Source of the DNA: Paraburkholderia rhizosphaerae
GTDB lineage: Bacteria; Pseudomonadota; Gammaproteobacteria; Burkholderiales; Burkholderiaceae
Length of the DNA: 64,000 nt
Reading direction: 5' to 3'
Assembly (NCBI RefSeq): GCF_004366595.1
Contig: NZ_SORE01000013.1
Location: forward strand, 62,001 to 126,000
Part shown: positions 51,381-60,076 of the stretch, one piece after another
Layout: each line of letters starts with the position of its first letter
How positions within the stretch are numbered: the first letter of the stretch is position 1
Translations under genes and position numbers: made by a program
The notes under the pieces: model-generated
Database searches by the model: none
What the model was told of the DNA's origin: nothing
Seen by the model: only the letters and a program-made list of their open reading frames with translations

Positions 51381-51400
51381 TGGTGGGTCTTTTGGTGGGT
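51381..51400 (+). promoter_or_regulatory. Right integrase arm-site pair
   Basis: TGGTGGGT at 51381 and 51393, starting 12 bp apart, the same spacing as the left pair. A weaker copy (TGGTGATT) lies at 51367. They end 52 bp before attR. Confidence 0.6.
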
Positions 51401-51451
51401 AGGACCAGACCATGGCCTCAAAACCCACGCCGGCATTGAATCCTTAGCGGA

Positions 51452-51466
51452 CACGCCCTCCGCCAG
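51452..51466 (+). repeat. attR direct repeat
   Basis: CACGCCCTCCGCCAG, identical to 42005-42019 at the tRNA-Ser 3' end. It marks the right end of the island. Confidence 0.85.
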
Positions 51467-51765
51467 ACATTGCGAGCCGATTCTCGCGTTCGCATGCCGC
51501 GAGTCGCTGACGTACCCGCGCGCCATGAGAGCGGCGCCTATCATTCCTCCCAGCGCACTCTTCATCGGGCGGCAATCCACAAAGGCCGCGCGCCAGACCG
51601 GCAGGCAACTTCTGCGCCGTACGCGCACACTGCACACCGCAAATGGACGGCAACAAGCGGCATACGTTGCGAAAACCGTCCGAGCTTATCTTTTGTTTTA
51701 CGAATCGATGCGCTATACCCATTAAAGTGATTCGCAAAGGCGGCTACAGCGCAAGGGAGCGAGAA
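51467..51765. other. Gap right of the island
   Basis: About 300 bp between attR and the adhesin gene. No gene, RNA or terminator was recognised. Frames on both strands are short and lack binding sites. Confidence 0.45.
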
Positions 51766-52827
51766 ATGGCACGGCTTGCTTTCTCAGTAATCAAGGTGCG
51801 AGTGCTCAACAAGGCGCTTGCATTGACGACATTGCTATTCCTTTCGCTCGTGGCAACACCTGGGCACGCAGGGACGATCTCATGCAACGTCACAAGCATT
51901 GCAAACTATTCGCCCAACGTCCCCACAAGCACATTTGGCCGCGACGCACCAACAGGAACTGCCACGCCCCCCTATTCCACTCAACTGGGCTTTCATTGCC
52001 CAGCTGACCCCTGCTGTGATCGCGACATTTTCGTCACGTTCGCAGCGTCGCCCTCCACGCTCGCCTCCGGCTACACCGACATATACCCGACTAACGTAGC
52101 AGGCATAGGCGTACGCTATACGATTTCCAATAGTCCGGGAACATCGTGCAACGGCTTGCCCTCGACTATCAAAAACGCCTCCACACAGGTGACATGCCAT
52201 CAAATGCACGGAGCGACCTCACCAGGCTACGACTTCACGCTCAGCATTTCCGCAACGTTTATCAAGACTGGCCCGATTACGTCCGGGCCACTAACCAACA
52301 TACCGGCCGTGTCAGCGACCAACACGATCAATAACCAAAGCGGATCCAGCCTATGGGGTAATGTATTCAGCGGTACGGCAAGTGGAAGCTTCAGCAACAT
52401 CGCCTGCTCCGTCAATGAAACGGCGATTCAGGTCACGATGCCGCAAGCCAATACGAGAGATCTGCCATCGACAGGCTCAACCTCCGGTGCAACACCGTTC
52501 AATCTCTCGCTGAATTGTGACGCTGGTGTGCTCGTTGCGGTCACACTAACGGATGTGACCACACCCTCCAACCGGAGCACAACGCTTACCCTCACGCCCG
52601 ATTCCACGGCCAAAGGAGTCGGATATCAGATCGCGTACGCAGGCACGCCCATTTCCTTCGGTGCCGACACGTCTGCAGCGGGAAATCCCAACCAGATTTT
52701 TGTATCGCCGTCCCCCACCGCCGGTGGGCTGTTTCCAGTGCCGCTGAAGGCAAGTTACATACGTACGGGCACGATCAACCCTGGAACGGCGAATGCAAAG
52801 GCCACCTTTACGATGAGCTATCAGTAG
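51766..52827 (+). CDS. Fimbrial-type adhesin/pilin, orphan
   Basis: A 353-residue exported protein. The signal peptide (residues 1-36) ends TPGHAGTISC. The mature part has an N-terminal domain of about 190 residues with several Cys (CPADPCCDRDIF). A C-terminal pilin-like domain begins IACSVNETAIQV and ends NAKATFTMSYQ, the beta-strand used in donor-strand exchange. This is the layout of a type 1 pilus tip adhesin. No chaperone, usher or major pilin gene is nearby. The GC content and codon use are lower and more mixed than in the flanks. GGGAGCGAGAA precedes the ATG. Confidence 0.7.
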   Translation: MARLAFSVIKVRVLNKALALTTLLFLSLVATPGHAGTISCNVTSIANYSPNVPTSTFGRDAPTGTATPPYSTQLGFHCPADPCCDRDIFVTFAASPSTLASGYTDIYPTNVAGIGVRYTISNSPGTSCNGLPSTIKNASTQVTCHQMHGATSPGYDFTLSISATFIKTGPITSGPLTNIPAVSATNTINNQSGSSLWGNVFSGTASGSFSNIACSVNETAIQVTMPQANTRDLPSTGSTSGATPFNLSLNCDAGVLVAVTLTDVTTPSNRSTTLTLTPDSTAKGVGYQIAYAGTPISFGADTSAAGNPNQIFVSPSPTAGGLFPVPLKASYIRTGTINPGTANAKATFTMSYQ

Positions 52828-53063
52828 CATGCGTGTCCATCTACACCGGGCAACATGAAGCGCTTTGTAGTCTCGGGAAACACAACGACGCAGCGCGCCT
52901 CTCTCCGTCTGGTGTCACAGTGCACGGCAGCCGCCCTGGCACCACCTTGCGGATCCATCCGCCGCCCCTTGCCAGTGATCCCCGCAACTTCGGCAAACCC
53001 CTCTACAATTAATCAACAACCCTTCCTTGCCTCACCTTTCCCAGTCAAAAGGAAGGAGCTGCA

Positions 53064-53459
53064 ATGCTCAAAATCGCTCTCATTGCCAGCGCTGCCGCGC
53101 TCCTGACAGGCTGCGTCGCCGCCCCTCCGTACTATGGCTACGGTTATCCGTATGGCACATACGGCGCGTACGACCCGTACTACGGCTACGCCTACGGCCC
53201 GTATTACTACCCTTACTCCTACTACCCGTATTATCCGTACCCCGCGTACGGAAGCATCAGCATCGGCTTCTGGGGCGGCGGACATTGCTGCTACTACGGG
53301 CACGGCTACTACCACCACGGCGGCTATTGGCATGGTGGCGGAGGCTGGCACGGCGGCGGAGGCTGGCACGGTGGCGGAGGCTGGCACGGCGGCGGAGGTT
53401 GGCACGGCAGCGGAGGCAGCAGCGGCTGGCACGGCGGAGGCGGGGGCAGCCGTCACTAA
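53064..53459 (+). CDS. Tyr/Gly-rich small lipoprotein
   Basis: A 131-residue predicted lipoprotein. Signal peptide MLKIALIASAAALLTGC with lipobox LTGC (Cys17). The mature part is almost wholly Tyr/Gly/Pro (residues about 20-65, many YGYGY and YYPYY pieces) and then Gly/Trp/His repeats (from residue about 90). No known fold is visible. AAGGAGCTGCA precedes the ATG, a strong binding site. The role is unknown; such tails are often disordered and may be surface-exposed. Confidence 0.8.
   Translation: MLKIALIASAAALLTGCVAAPPYYGYGYPYGTYGAYDPYYGYAYGPYYYPYSYYPYYPYPAYGSISIGFWGGGHCCYYGHGYYHHGGYWHGGGGWHGGGGWHGGGGWHGGGGWHGSGGSSGWHGGGGGSRH
53331..53420 (+). repeat. Five 18-bp tandem repeats in the lipoprotein gene
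   Basis: Units of the type CACGGCGGCGGAGGCTGG at 53331, 53349, 53367, 53385 and 53403 (the last one diverged). They encode His-Gly-Gly-Gly-Gly-Trp. The 18-base length keeps the frame. Confidence 0.9.
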
Positions 53460-53581
53460 CGCGATCCGATACAGCGGCGCGGACGGACCTGCGTTCGTCG
53501 CCCCTCATATCCGTATGAACATCAATTGAATCGCCGCGCGCGTCGACTACGATCCTGATACCGGCTCACCATCGCACTCAG

Positions 53582-54121
53582 GTGTCGAAGATGTTCGCTC
53601 GCATCCACCACCGCCGCGCACCCCTGCCCGATACCCGCTGTGCCACTCAACGCGCACTGCCCGCCGGGCGCGCCGCCGCTTTCCTGTTATTGCTCGCGCT
53701 CAGCGCATGCACAATCACACCACCGGAAAGACCCACCGCGTCAGTCCCGCTCGACGCCATCAACAGCGTCACCCTCGACCAATACCGCGGCGCCGTTGCA
53801 CGACGCATCCTCGAGCGCAATCCGTCGTACGTGCTGCAAGGTCATCCGCAGGCGATGCTGCGCTCGCTCGTCGTCGTGTCGTTCGTCGTCGACAGTCGCG
53901 GACAGATCGTCACGTCTTCGGTCTATCGCACGAATGGCGACGACGAAGCGGAAAGCACCGCGCTCGCGACGCTGCGCCGTGCCACACCCCTGCCGCTACC
54001 GCCAGCAAAACTGCTCGACCGCGCGGGCCACCTCGAACTGTTCGAAGACTGGCTCTTCAACGACAACGGCAAATTCCAGTTGCGCACCTTCGCTGCGCCA
54101 CAGGCGCAAAACTTCGATTAG
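53582..54121 (+). CDS. Lipoprotein with TonB C-terminal-like domain
   Basis: A 179-residue predicted lipoprotein (lipobox LSAC near residue 43; from the ATG at 53591, three codons fewer). The mature part reads LRSLVVVSFVVDSRGQIVTSSVYRTNGDDEAESTALATLRRATPLPLPP, the beta-alpha-beta pattern of TonB C-terminal domains. GTG at 53582 and ATG at 53591 are both possible starts. No ExbBD genes are near, and no periplasm-spanning proline region is seen, so it is not a true TonB. A cell-envelope role is likely. Confidence 0.75.
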   Translation: MSKMFARIHHRRAPLPDTRCATQRALPAGRAAAFLLLLALSACTITPPERPTASVPLDAINSVTLDQYRGAVARRILERNPSYVLQGHPQAMLRSLVVVSFVVDSRGQIVTSSVYRTNGDDEAESTALATLRRATPLPLPPAKLLDRAGHLELFEDWLFNDNGKFQLRTFAAPQAQNFD

Positions 54122-54690
54122 CAGCGACGCACGATCAACATGCGCTGCAACGTCACGGAAGATGCGAGCAGTAAACCGCGCGAAGTAAAACCCGCGACAC
54201 CGGTAAAACAACGACAGAAAGCGCACCGAAATCGGCGCTTTAATGTGCCGACGCTTCGCTGTCGATATAATTTCGCTACTCCCCGCCGGAGCTTTCCGGC
54301 ACCGCTTTCGCCGCACGGCCATCCGCCCGCGCCGAACAGCCCGGTCGCCGCGACCCGCGTTATCCGCGCGTTCGCCCGCCCACCTTGCATCGACTGGCAC
54401 GCTGCCCGAACCGGCAGCAGTCCGACAGGTTGCCGCACAGGCATGGCAACCGCATTGCAAGCTGCGTGACCCTTGCGTTGGCGTTGCATCAGCAGCGCAC
54501 TGCGCGACTTATCGCCATCCGGGTTCCAGGCTTCCGGTGTCGTTTCATCAGCCGCGCCCGGAATGGCCAAACAAACAAAAGGTGCACCGAAGCCCAGGCC
54601 AGCGCCACGCGTCTCGTGAACCGCTTATACCGAACGCGCGCGCATACGGGCGCTCACACGGTCGCACATCAATATTGGAGAGTCTTACGC
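54122..54690. other. Upstream region of the MFS gene
   Basis: About 570 bp without a convincing gene. Frames on both strands lack binding sites and family features. The MFS promoter should lie here but was not identified. Confidence 0.45.
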
Positions 54691-55998
54691 ATGTCTTCAT
54701 CGCCGATTTCAACCGCAGGCCCGAAGCTCGGCCAGCAGCAAAGCACCGCACGCGTCATTTTCGCGAGCTTCATCGGCACGGCGATCGAGTTTTACGACTT
54801 CTATGTGTACGCAACCGCCGCGGCGCTGGTCATCGGACCCGTGTTTTTCCCACACGGCTCAGCGACCGCGCAAGCACTATCGGCGTTCGTCACATTCGGC
54901 ATCGCGTTCGTCGCGCGGCCAATCGGCTCGTTCCTGTTTGGTCACTTCGGCGACCGCATCGGCCGTAAATCGACACTCGTCGCGTCGCTGCTGGTGATGG
55001 GCGTGTCGACCACGCTGATCGGCTTCCTGCCCGGCTACGACTCGATCGGCAGCCTCGCTCCGATCCTGCTGTGCGTCCTGCGCTTCGGGCAAGGCATCGG
55101 CCTTGGCGGTGAGTGGGGCGGCGCCGCGCTGCTCGCCACCGAAAACGCGCCGGCCGGCAAACGCGGCTGGTTCGGCATGTTTCCGCAACTGGGCCCGTCG
55201 GTCGGCTTTCTTGCATCCAATGGCCTGTTCTTCGGACTTGCGCTATCGCTTAGCGACGACCAGTTCCGCAGCTGGGGCTGGCGCGTACCGTTTATCGTCA
55301 GCGCGGTGCTGGTCGCGCTCGGCCTGTACGTACGGCTGAAGATCGCGGAGACGCCGGCATTTCGCGCGGCGATCGAGCGACGCGAACGCGTGCGCGTACC
55401 GGTCGCGACGCTGTTCGCGCGTTACTGGTGGCCGACGCTGCTCGGCTCGCTCGCGATGGTCGTGTGCTACACGCTGTTCTACATCTCGAGCGTGTTTTCG
55501 CTGTCGTATGGCGTGTCGTCGCTGCATTTCACGCGTCAGAGCTTTCTCGGCATGCTATGCGTCGCCGTCGTGTTCATGGCGCTCGCTACGCCTCTGTCCG
55601 CGTGGGCAAGCGACCGGTTCGGCCGCAAGCCGGTGTTGATCGTCGGCATTCTCGCCGCGTTCGCTTCGGGTTTCGCGATGGAACCGCTGCTGGGCAGCGG
55701 CTCGATGCCGCTCGTCCAGTTGTTCCTGATCATCGAGCTGTTCCTGATGGGCGTGACGTTCGCGCCGATGGGCGCGTTGCTACCCGAGCTGTTCCCGACC
55801 AACGTCCGCTACACCGGCGCAGGTGTGTCGTACAACCTCGGCGGCATACTCGGCGCATCGGTTGCGCCGTATATCGCGCAGCTGCTCGCGGCGCGCGGCG
55901 GCCTCGCATGGGTCGGCGGCTATGTGTCGGTGGCCGCGCTAATCAGCCTGTTCGGCGTCGTGTGCATGCGCGAGACGCGCGATACCAAGCTGATGTAA
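54691..55998 (+). CDS. MFS transporter, metabolite:H+ symporter (MHS) family
   Basis: A 435-residue transporter with 12 predicted helices. IFASFIGTAIEFYDFYVYATAAAL is the MHS-family start. The MFS signature GHFGDRIGRKSTL follows helix 2, and a second copy in the C-terminal half is DRFGRKPVL. RFGQGIGLGGEWGGAALLATE is typical of the ProP/ShiA/KgtP group, which moves organic acids or osmolytes with protons. The substrate cannot be named. It is a single gene; no plus-strand terminator is clear after it. Confidence 0.9.
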   Translation: MSSSPISTAGPKLGQQQSTARVIFASFIGTAIEFYDFYVYATAAALVIGPVFFPHGSATAQALSAFVTFGIAFVARPIGSFLFGHFGDRIGRKSTLVASLLVMGVSTTLIGFLPGYDSIGSLAPILLCVLRFGQGIGLGGEWGGAALLATENAPAGKRGWFGMFPQLGPSVGFLASNGLFFGLALSLSDDQFRSWGWRVPFIVSAVLVALGLYVRLKIAETPAFRAAIERRERVRVPVATLFARYWWPTLLGSLAMVVCYTLFYISSVFSLSYGVSSLHFTRQSFLGMLCVAVVFMALATPLSAWASDRFGRKPVLIVGILAAFASGFAMEPLLGSGSMPLVQLFLIIELFLMGVTFAPMGALLPELFPTNVRYTGAGVSYNLGGILGASVAPYIAQLLAARGGLAWVGGYVSVAALISLFGVVCMRETRDTKLM

Positions 55999-56082
55999 TA
56001 CGTCGCTTTGCAGCGTGTTTGCAGCGACTTCGCGAACACGTGGTGCAAACGGTTCTGCATCCTGATCCAGACAGCCTTGAAG

Positions 56083-56112
56083 AAAAAACCCGGGCGCGCC
56101 ATCGCGCCCGGG
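56083..56112 (-). terminator. Minus-strand terminator downstream of the small lipoprotein
   Basis: Stem CCCGGGCGCG / CGCGCCCGGG with a four-base loop (56089-56112), followed on the minus strand by TTTTTT. Its direction fits the gene at 56190-56321. Confidence 0.85.
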
Positions 56113-56189
56113 ACCAGGCATCGCAGCAGTAGCCGGCATGACGCCGCCTCCCTGTCGATCGTCACGCCGGCCACGCGCGATGCACTGCA

Positions 56190-56321
56190 TCACCGATAGT
56201 CATACCCGCGGTGATGATGATACCCACCGTCGTACGGCACGAAGACACATCCTCCGAGTGCGCTAGCCAGCAGCGCACCTGCAATCAGCGTTGCGATCAA
56301 GCGCTTCACTTCACGTTTCAC
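56190..56321 (-). CDS. Small lipoprotein (43 aa)
   Basis: A 43-residue predicted lipoprotein: VKREVKRLIATLIAGALLAS, lipobox ALGGC (Cys at about 25) and a His/Tyr/Gly-rich tail (GYHHHRGYDYR). The start is a GTG preceded by GAGGGAG. The His-rich tail may bind metal. A terminator lies 78 bp after the stop. Related tails occur in the larger lipoprotein at 53064. Confidence 0.7.
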   Translation of the reverse strand: MKREVKRLIATLIAGALLASALGGCVFVPYDGGYHHHRGYDYR

Positions 56322-56958
56322 GTCTTTCTCCCTCGAGTCAGTATCGTTATTCGAGCGGTCCTCGAATGCTTCCGATTGAACACGAACGCCTGACGCAGGA
56401 GCGTTGCAAGTTGTAAGCAACTTCGGGGGATCTGTTACACAGGTGGCGCAGTACATGCACCCCGTCGCGATGCACATGCACATCGACGCTCGCAACTGAC
56501 GCAGCAGCAGGCGTCCCCGGGCATCGGCACTGATCGCAGCGTGGCTTGACCAGCGCCTCGACGCCAATCAAAAGCGACAGATTTAACAAGCTTGTAATGC
56601 GCTTTGACACATCTGTCGTACGCAACGGCGACAACGGCGGCACCGGCGACGCTCATGTCCGATTGAACTTGGCGCACGCGGCACAGTCTGTATCCATGTT
56701 GTGCCTGATTGTTTGTTCATTGCAGTGTTTCCTCTCCGCCCGCGTGAGCAGCGCGAGCGTTCCTGGGGCGTAGCACGCGCGACTGCGCGCTACGCCTCTT
56801 TTTCTTCTTCGTCATGCGTGCGCAATGAAGGACCGCGCGAAGCATGTTCGCGCGATTGCGGTTAGAGGTTCGTGTGATGTGCCGCGTGCGCCGGTACGCA
56901 AAGGCGGGCGCGCAACGCCGGCAGTTGTGGTGGCGGGCCGAGAACCCGCCACCGGAAG
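56322..56958. other. Long gap with an orphan plus-strand terminator
   Basis: About 640 bp without a convincing protein gene. At 56767-56803 a strong plus-strand terminator-like hairpin has no protein gene before it. A weak TTGGCG-16-TATCCA lies at about 56669-56696. A short RNA (about 100 nt) is possible. The rest has no recognised feature. Confidence 0.45.
56767..56803 (+). terminator. Orphan plus-strand terminator
   Basis: Stem GGCGTAGC / GCTACGCC with further GC pairing inside, followed by TCTTTTTCTTCTT. It has no clear upstream gene. Confidence 0.65.
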
Positions 56959-58044
56959 TCAGGTTGCAGCGACCTGGCGAACTGGCCCGCTGCCTGGTTC
57001 GCCCGGTCGCGCAAACAGCGACCCACCCGGCTGCATGCCAGACCCGCTACCCTGGCCGCCTGGCTCACCGTCAGCAGGCGGGCTGCTGTGCACATAGTCG
57101 ATCGCCTCGATCACACGCGCGACCGGCGGCACCGAGTGTCCGTCGCCGATCGACGTCGAACGGTACGGCGCTTCATTGCCGAAGTGCGTCGGCGACGTCG
57201 CGATAAAAATCATCACCGAGCGTTTGCCGAGCGCGTGCGCAAGATGCACAAACCCGGTATCGACGCCGATCACAAACGACGACGCGTCGATCAGCTGCGC
57301 GATAGCGGATACGCTCAACGGCGGCAACACCCGCGCCTGCGGCACCTGTGCGGCGATCTGCTGCGCTTCATTGCGCTCGCTCTCCGACCCCCACGGCAGC
57401 ACCACATAGAAGCCGCGTTGCACGAGTTCGGCCGCTACCGCGACCCAATGTGCAATCGGCCATTTCTTGTCGTCTTTCGATGTCGCGTGAAACAGCACCG
57501 CGATCGGCTTGCCGTCTGGATCGACGATCGGCTGTGCGGGAGACGGAATACGCAGGTTATAGACCGCGGCCCCTTCGGCCTTATAACCGAGCGCATCGGC
57601 GACGGTATCGCGCATGCCCTGCCATGCATTGACGTCGCGACGCGGCGCGAAGCGGCCGGTGTACGCGAACGCCGCACCCTGCTCGCCGAGATTTTTCGAG
57701 TGATAGCCCAGGCGCGCTTTCGAGCGCGTGAGAAACGCAATGATCGCGCTCTTGTAGACGCCGTGGATGTCCACGACGACGTCGTAGCGATACGCGCGCA
57801 ATTCGGCAATCGACGCCGCGATCGCCTTGAAGTCCGACCAGCGTCGCGCCTTCTTGAAGCGCCGCAACGGTGCGCACAGCACGCGATCGACACTCTGGTT
57901 CCAGCGCGCCACTTCCGCGTGCGCCTCGTCGCAAGCCCAGTCGACCGCGACGCCCGGAAACGCGCGCTTCAGATCGGCGACCACCGCCTGCGCCTGGATG
58001 ACGTCGCCCAGTGATGTGACCTTGACGACAAGAATTCGCTTCAT
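56959..58044 (-). CDS. waaC: Lipopolysaccharide heptosyltransferase I
   Basis: A 361-residue family 9 glycosyltransferase that adds the first heptose to Kdo in LPS core. MKRILVVKVTSLGDVIQAQAVVADLKRAFPG is the N-terminal Rossmann strand, then VDWACDEAHAEVARWNQSVDRVL, and the C-terminal VIGVDTGFVHLAHALGKRSVMIF. HATSKDDKKWP is the donor-binding region. The C-terminus has a Gly/Pro-rich tail (from residue about 320) not found in the enterobacterial enzyme. The start is MKRILVV; the longer upstream reading is rejected because it lacks family similarity. Confidence 0.92.
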   Translation of the reverse strand: MKRILVVKVTSLGDVIQAQAVVADLKRAFPGVAVDWACDEAHAEVARWNQSVDRVLCAPLRRFKKARRWSDFKAIAASIAELRAYRYDVVVDIHGVYKSAIIAFLTRSKARLGYHSKNLGEQGAAFAYTGRFAPRRDVNAWQGMRDTVADALGYKAEGAAVYNLRIPSPAQPIVDPDGKPIAVLFHATSKDDKKWPIAHWVAVAAELVQRGFYVVLPWGSESERNEAQQIAAQVPQARVLPPLSVSAIAQLIDASSFVIGVDTGFVHLAHALGKRSVMIFIATSPTHFGNEAPYRSTSIGDGHSVPPVARVIEAIDYVHSSPPADGEPGGQGSGSGMQPGGSLFARPGEPGSGPVRQVAAT

Positions 58045-58362
58045 TGATGAAATAACCTGCTCTGTTTCCTGCTGTGATCCCGGCCATGTTCGGCGCGAGG
58101 TCGTTTCGCTGTGTGATACCACCGCCGGCTAACCCCGGCCCGACCCCGGCCAATCCTGAATTCTAGCCGACCCGTGCCGCCCGGTACCGGCATCGCGGCA
58201 AACCCATGCGTGACTGCGAACCGCGCCGATGGGGTGCTCTGACGTGTCCGGAAACGTCAACCCATTCTATTTCAACCCGCTTTCGCAAACGCGAACCGAT
58301 CGCACACCGCTATAATTTTCGCTCTTCAACCGTACGCCTGCTCGCGCAACCGCGTTTACGCC
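58045..58362. other. Divergent intergenic region waaC/clc
   Basis: About 320 bp between divergent genes. It should contain both promoters, but no strong match was seen. CCCCGGCCCGACCCCGGCC is a short GC-rich repeat on the waaC side (about 58132-58150). Confidence 0.45.
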
Positions 58363-59853
58363 ATGCTTAGGACACCCACGCCTCTGTCCTCGAACGTCGT
58401 CCGGCACACGAAGCGTCTGTGGCGCCAGTTCGGGATCTTCTGGCTCGGCGCAATCTGCGTCGGGCTTGCCGCGGTCTACTACGCGCGGCTGATCGACTGG
58501 GGTTATAACGCGTTCTTCGAACAGCAGCGCGCAAGGCCATGGCTGCCACTGCTGCTCACACCCGCGGTCGCCGCGCTCGCCGCGTGGCTCACACGGCGAT
58601 TCTTTCGCGGCGCCGAAGGCAGCGGCATCCCGCAGGTCATCGCCACACTGCACACGAGACCGGCGGAAACCGGCGCGCGGCTGCTGACGTTTCGCATCCT
58701 GTTCGGCAAGATCCTGGTGTCGTTCCTCGGCATTCTCGGCGGATTCACCATCGGCCGCGAGGGCCCGACGGTCCAGGTAGGCGCCGCGTTGATGTTCAAC
58801 CTGCGGCGGCTCTACCCACGCTCGAGCGCGCTGATCGAACGACAGCTGGTGCTCGCCGGCGCCGCCGCGGGCCTGTCCGCCGCATTCAACACGCCGCTCG
58901 CGGGCATCGTGTTCGCGATCGAAGAACTCACGCGCAGCTTCGAAGCACGCGCAAGCGGCGTGCTGATTACCGCGATCATCGTCGCCGGCGTGATCTCGCT
59001 CGGTCTGAACGGTAATTACACGTACTTCGGCACCATTCACGTCGGCACCCAATTTCCCGATTCGCTCGCACTCGCGGTGCTGCTCACCGCGATCGTCACC
59101 GGGATTGCGGGCGGGATCTTCGGCTGGTTGCTGCTCAACACGTCGCGTTGGCTGCCCGCGCCGCTGTACAAGCTCAACGCCGAGCATCCGGTCGTATTCG
59201 CCGCGCTGTGCGGACTCGTGATCGCCGTAGTCGGCGTGATTTCCGGCGGCGCGACGTTCGGCAGCGGCTACTCCGAAGCGCGCGGGCTGCTCGACGGCCA
59301 CCAACAGATGTCGATGTTCTATCCGCTGCTGAAGATGGTGTCGATGGTCGGTTCGTATCTGCCCGGTATTCCGGGCGGCATTTTCGCGCCGTCGCTGTCG
59401 ATCGGCGCGGGGTTCGGCAACGTGCTGCATACGGTCTTCAGCGGGCTGCAGCTGCAGATGCTGATCGCGCTCGCGATGGTCGGCTATATGGCCGCTGTCA
59501 CGCAATCGCCGATCACATCGTTCGTCATCGTCGTGGAGATGATCAACGGCCACTCGCTGGTGATCGCGCTGATGGCGACCGCCCTCGTGTCGAGCCGTGT
59601 GTCGGCATTTTTCACGCCGCCTCTGTACGAATCGCTCGCGCGGCGCTATATGGCGCCACAGCCGTCCGCTGCCGAGGCAGCGGCGCCGCACCAGCAAGAC
59701 CTGCCGGAGCCGCTGGAGCACGCGGTGTCGGACGCGGACGCTGAAGATGCGTGCACAGATAGCGTCGCGGCAACCGGTCAACGTGCGGATAAACGCGAGC
59801 AGACAGACGCGCAACCGCACCAGGACGTGGATAACGATTCGTCGCGCCGCTAA
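58363..59853 (+). CDS. ClC-type chloride transporter
   Basis: A 496-residue ClC-family protein with about 12 hydrophobic segments. The anion-path motifs are GSGIPQV, GREGPTVQ and GIFAPSL. The gating Glu is in GREGP, and IVFAIEELTRSF keeps the internal Glu that is characteristic of proton-coupled exchangers. It is therefore more likely an H+/Cl- antiporter than a channel. The C-terminal tail of about 75 residues is Ala/Asp/Gln-rich and has no CBS domain. It is a single gene. Confidence 0.92.
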   Translation: MLRTPTPLSSNVVRHTKRLWRQFGIFWLGAICVGLAAVYYARLIDWGYNAFFEQQRARPWLPLLLTPAVAALAAWLTRRFFRGAEGSGIPQVIATLHTRPAETGARLLTFRILFGKILVSFLGILGGFTIGREGPTVQVGAALMFNLRRLYPRSSALIERQLVLAGAAAGLSAAFNTPLAGIVFAIEELTRSFEARASGVLITAIIVAGVISLGLNGNYTYFGTIHVGTQFPDSLALAVLLTAIVTGIAGGIFGWLLLNTSRWLPAPLYKLNAEHPVVFAALCGLVIAVVGVISGGATFGSGYSEARGLLDGHQQMSMFYPLLKMVSMVGSYLPGIPGGIFAPSLSIGAGFGNVLHTVFSGLQLQMLIALAMVGYMAAVTQSPITSFVIVVEMINGHSLVIALMATALVSSRVSAFFTPPLYESLARRYMAPQPSAAEAAAPHQQDLPEPLEHAVSDADAEDACTDSVAATGQRADKREQTDAQPHQDVDNDSSRR

Positions 59854-60076
59854 ACGGCCAACGGTAACCGGCGCAAAATCGGTCGACTGCGGATGCATGC
59901 CCGCCAGCGGTAGGCCATCGGTGCGGCGTATGAATGCAGGCTATCGACGTAGGCTATCGACGCCGGCTTGCGACGCGCTCACGCCGCAAGCCGAAAGAAC
60001 CGCCTGAAGAGATAGGTTCGGGCCAAACCTTCGGTTAGACCCGCCCGACCCTACCCGGCCGATCAACGAACGGGGA

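Larger units (their letters stand above)
42005..51466. mobile_element. Integrated phage-satellite-like island in tRNA-Ser
   Basis: A 9.46 kb element bounded by the 15-bp direct repeat CACGCCCTCCGCCAG. The left copy is the 3' end of tRNA-Ser. It holds, in order: integrase, an unknown gene, an AlpA-like regulator, an Ash/Icd-like gene with an embedded RNA, overlapping small genes ending in a DUF3987 protein, a lone major capsid protein, three small phage-type genes, a split antitoxin gene and a reverse-strand DNA-binding protein. There are no portal, large terminase, protease, tail or lysis genes. The base composition is lower in GC and less biased than the flanks in parts (43500-44500). Satellite status is inferred from content. 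Confidence 0.88.

Noticed and set aside
53331..53420. Regular short repeats resembling a CRISPR array
   Set aside because: The units are directly adjacent with no spacers, are in frame inside a lipoprotein gene, and no cas genes are present.
58267..59898. Long open frame (543 codons) on the minus strand opposite the ClC gene
   Set aside because: Arg/Gln/His-rich composition typical of antisense GC-rich frames; the plus-strand ClC motifs are complete.
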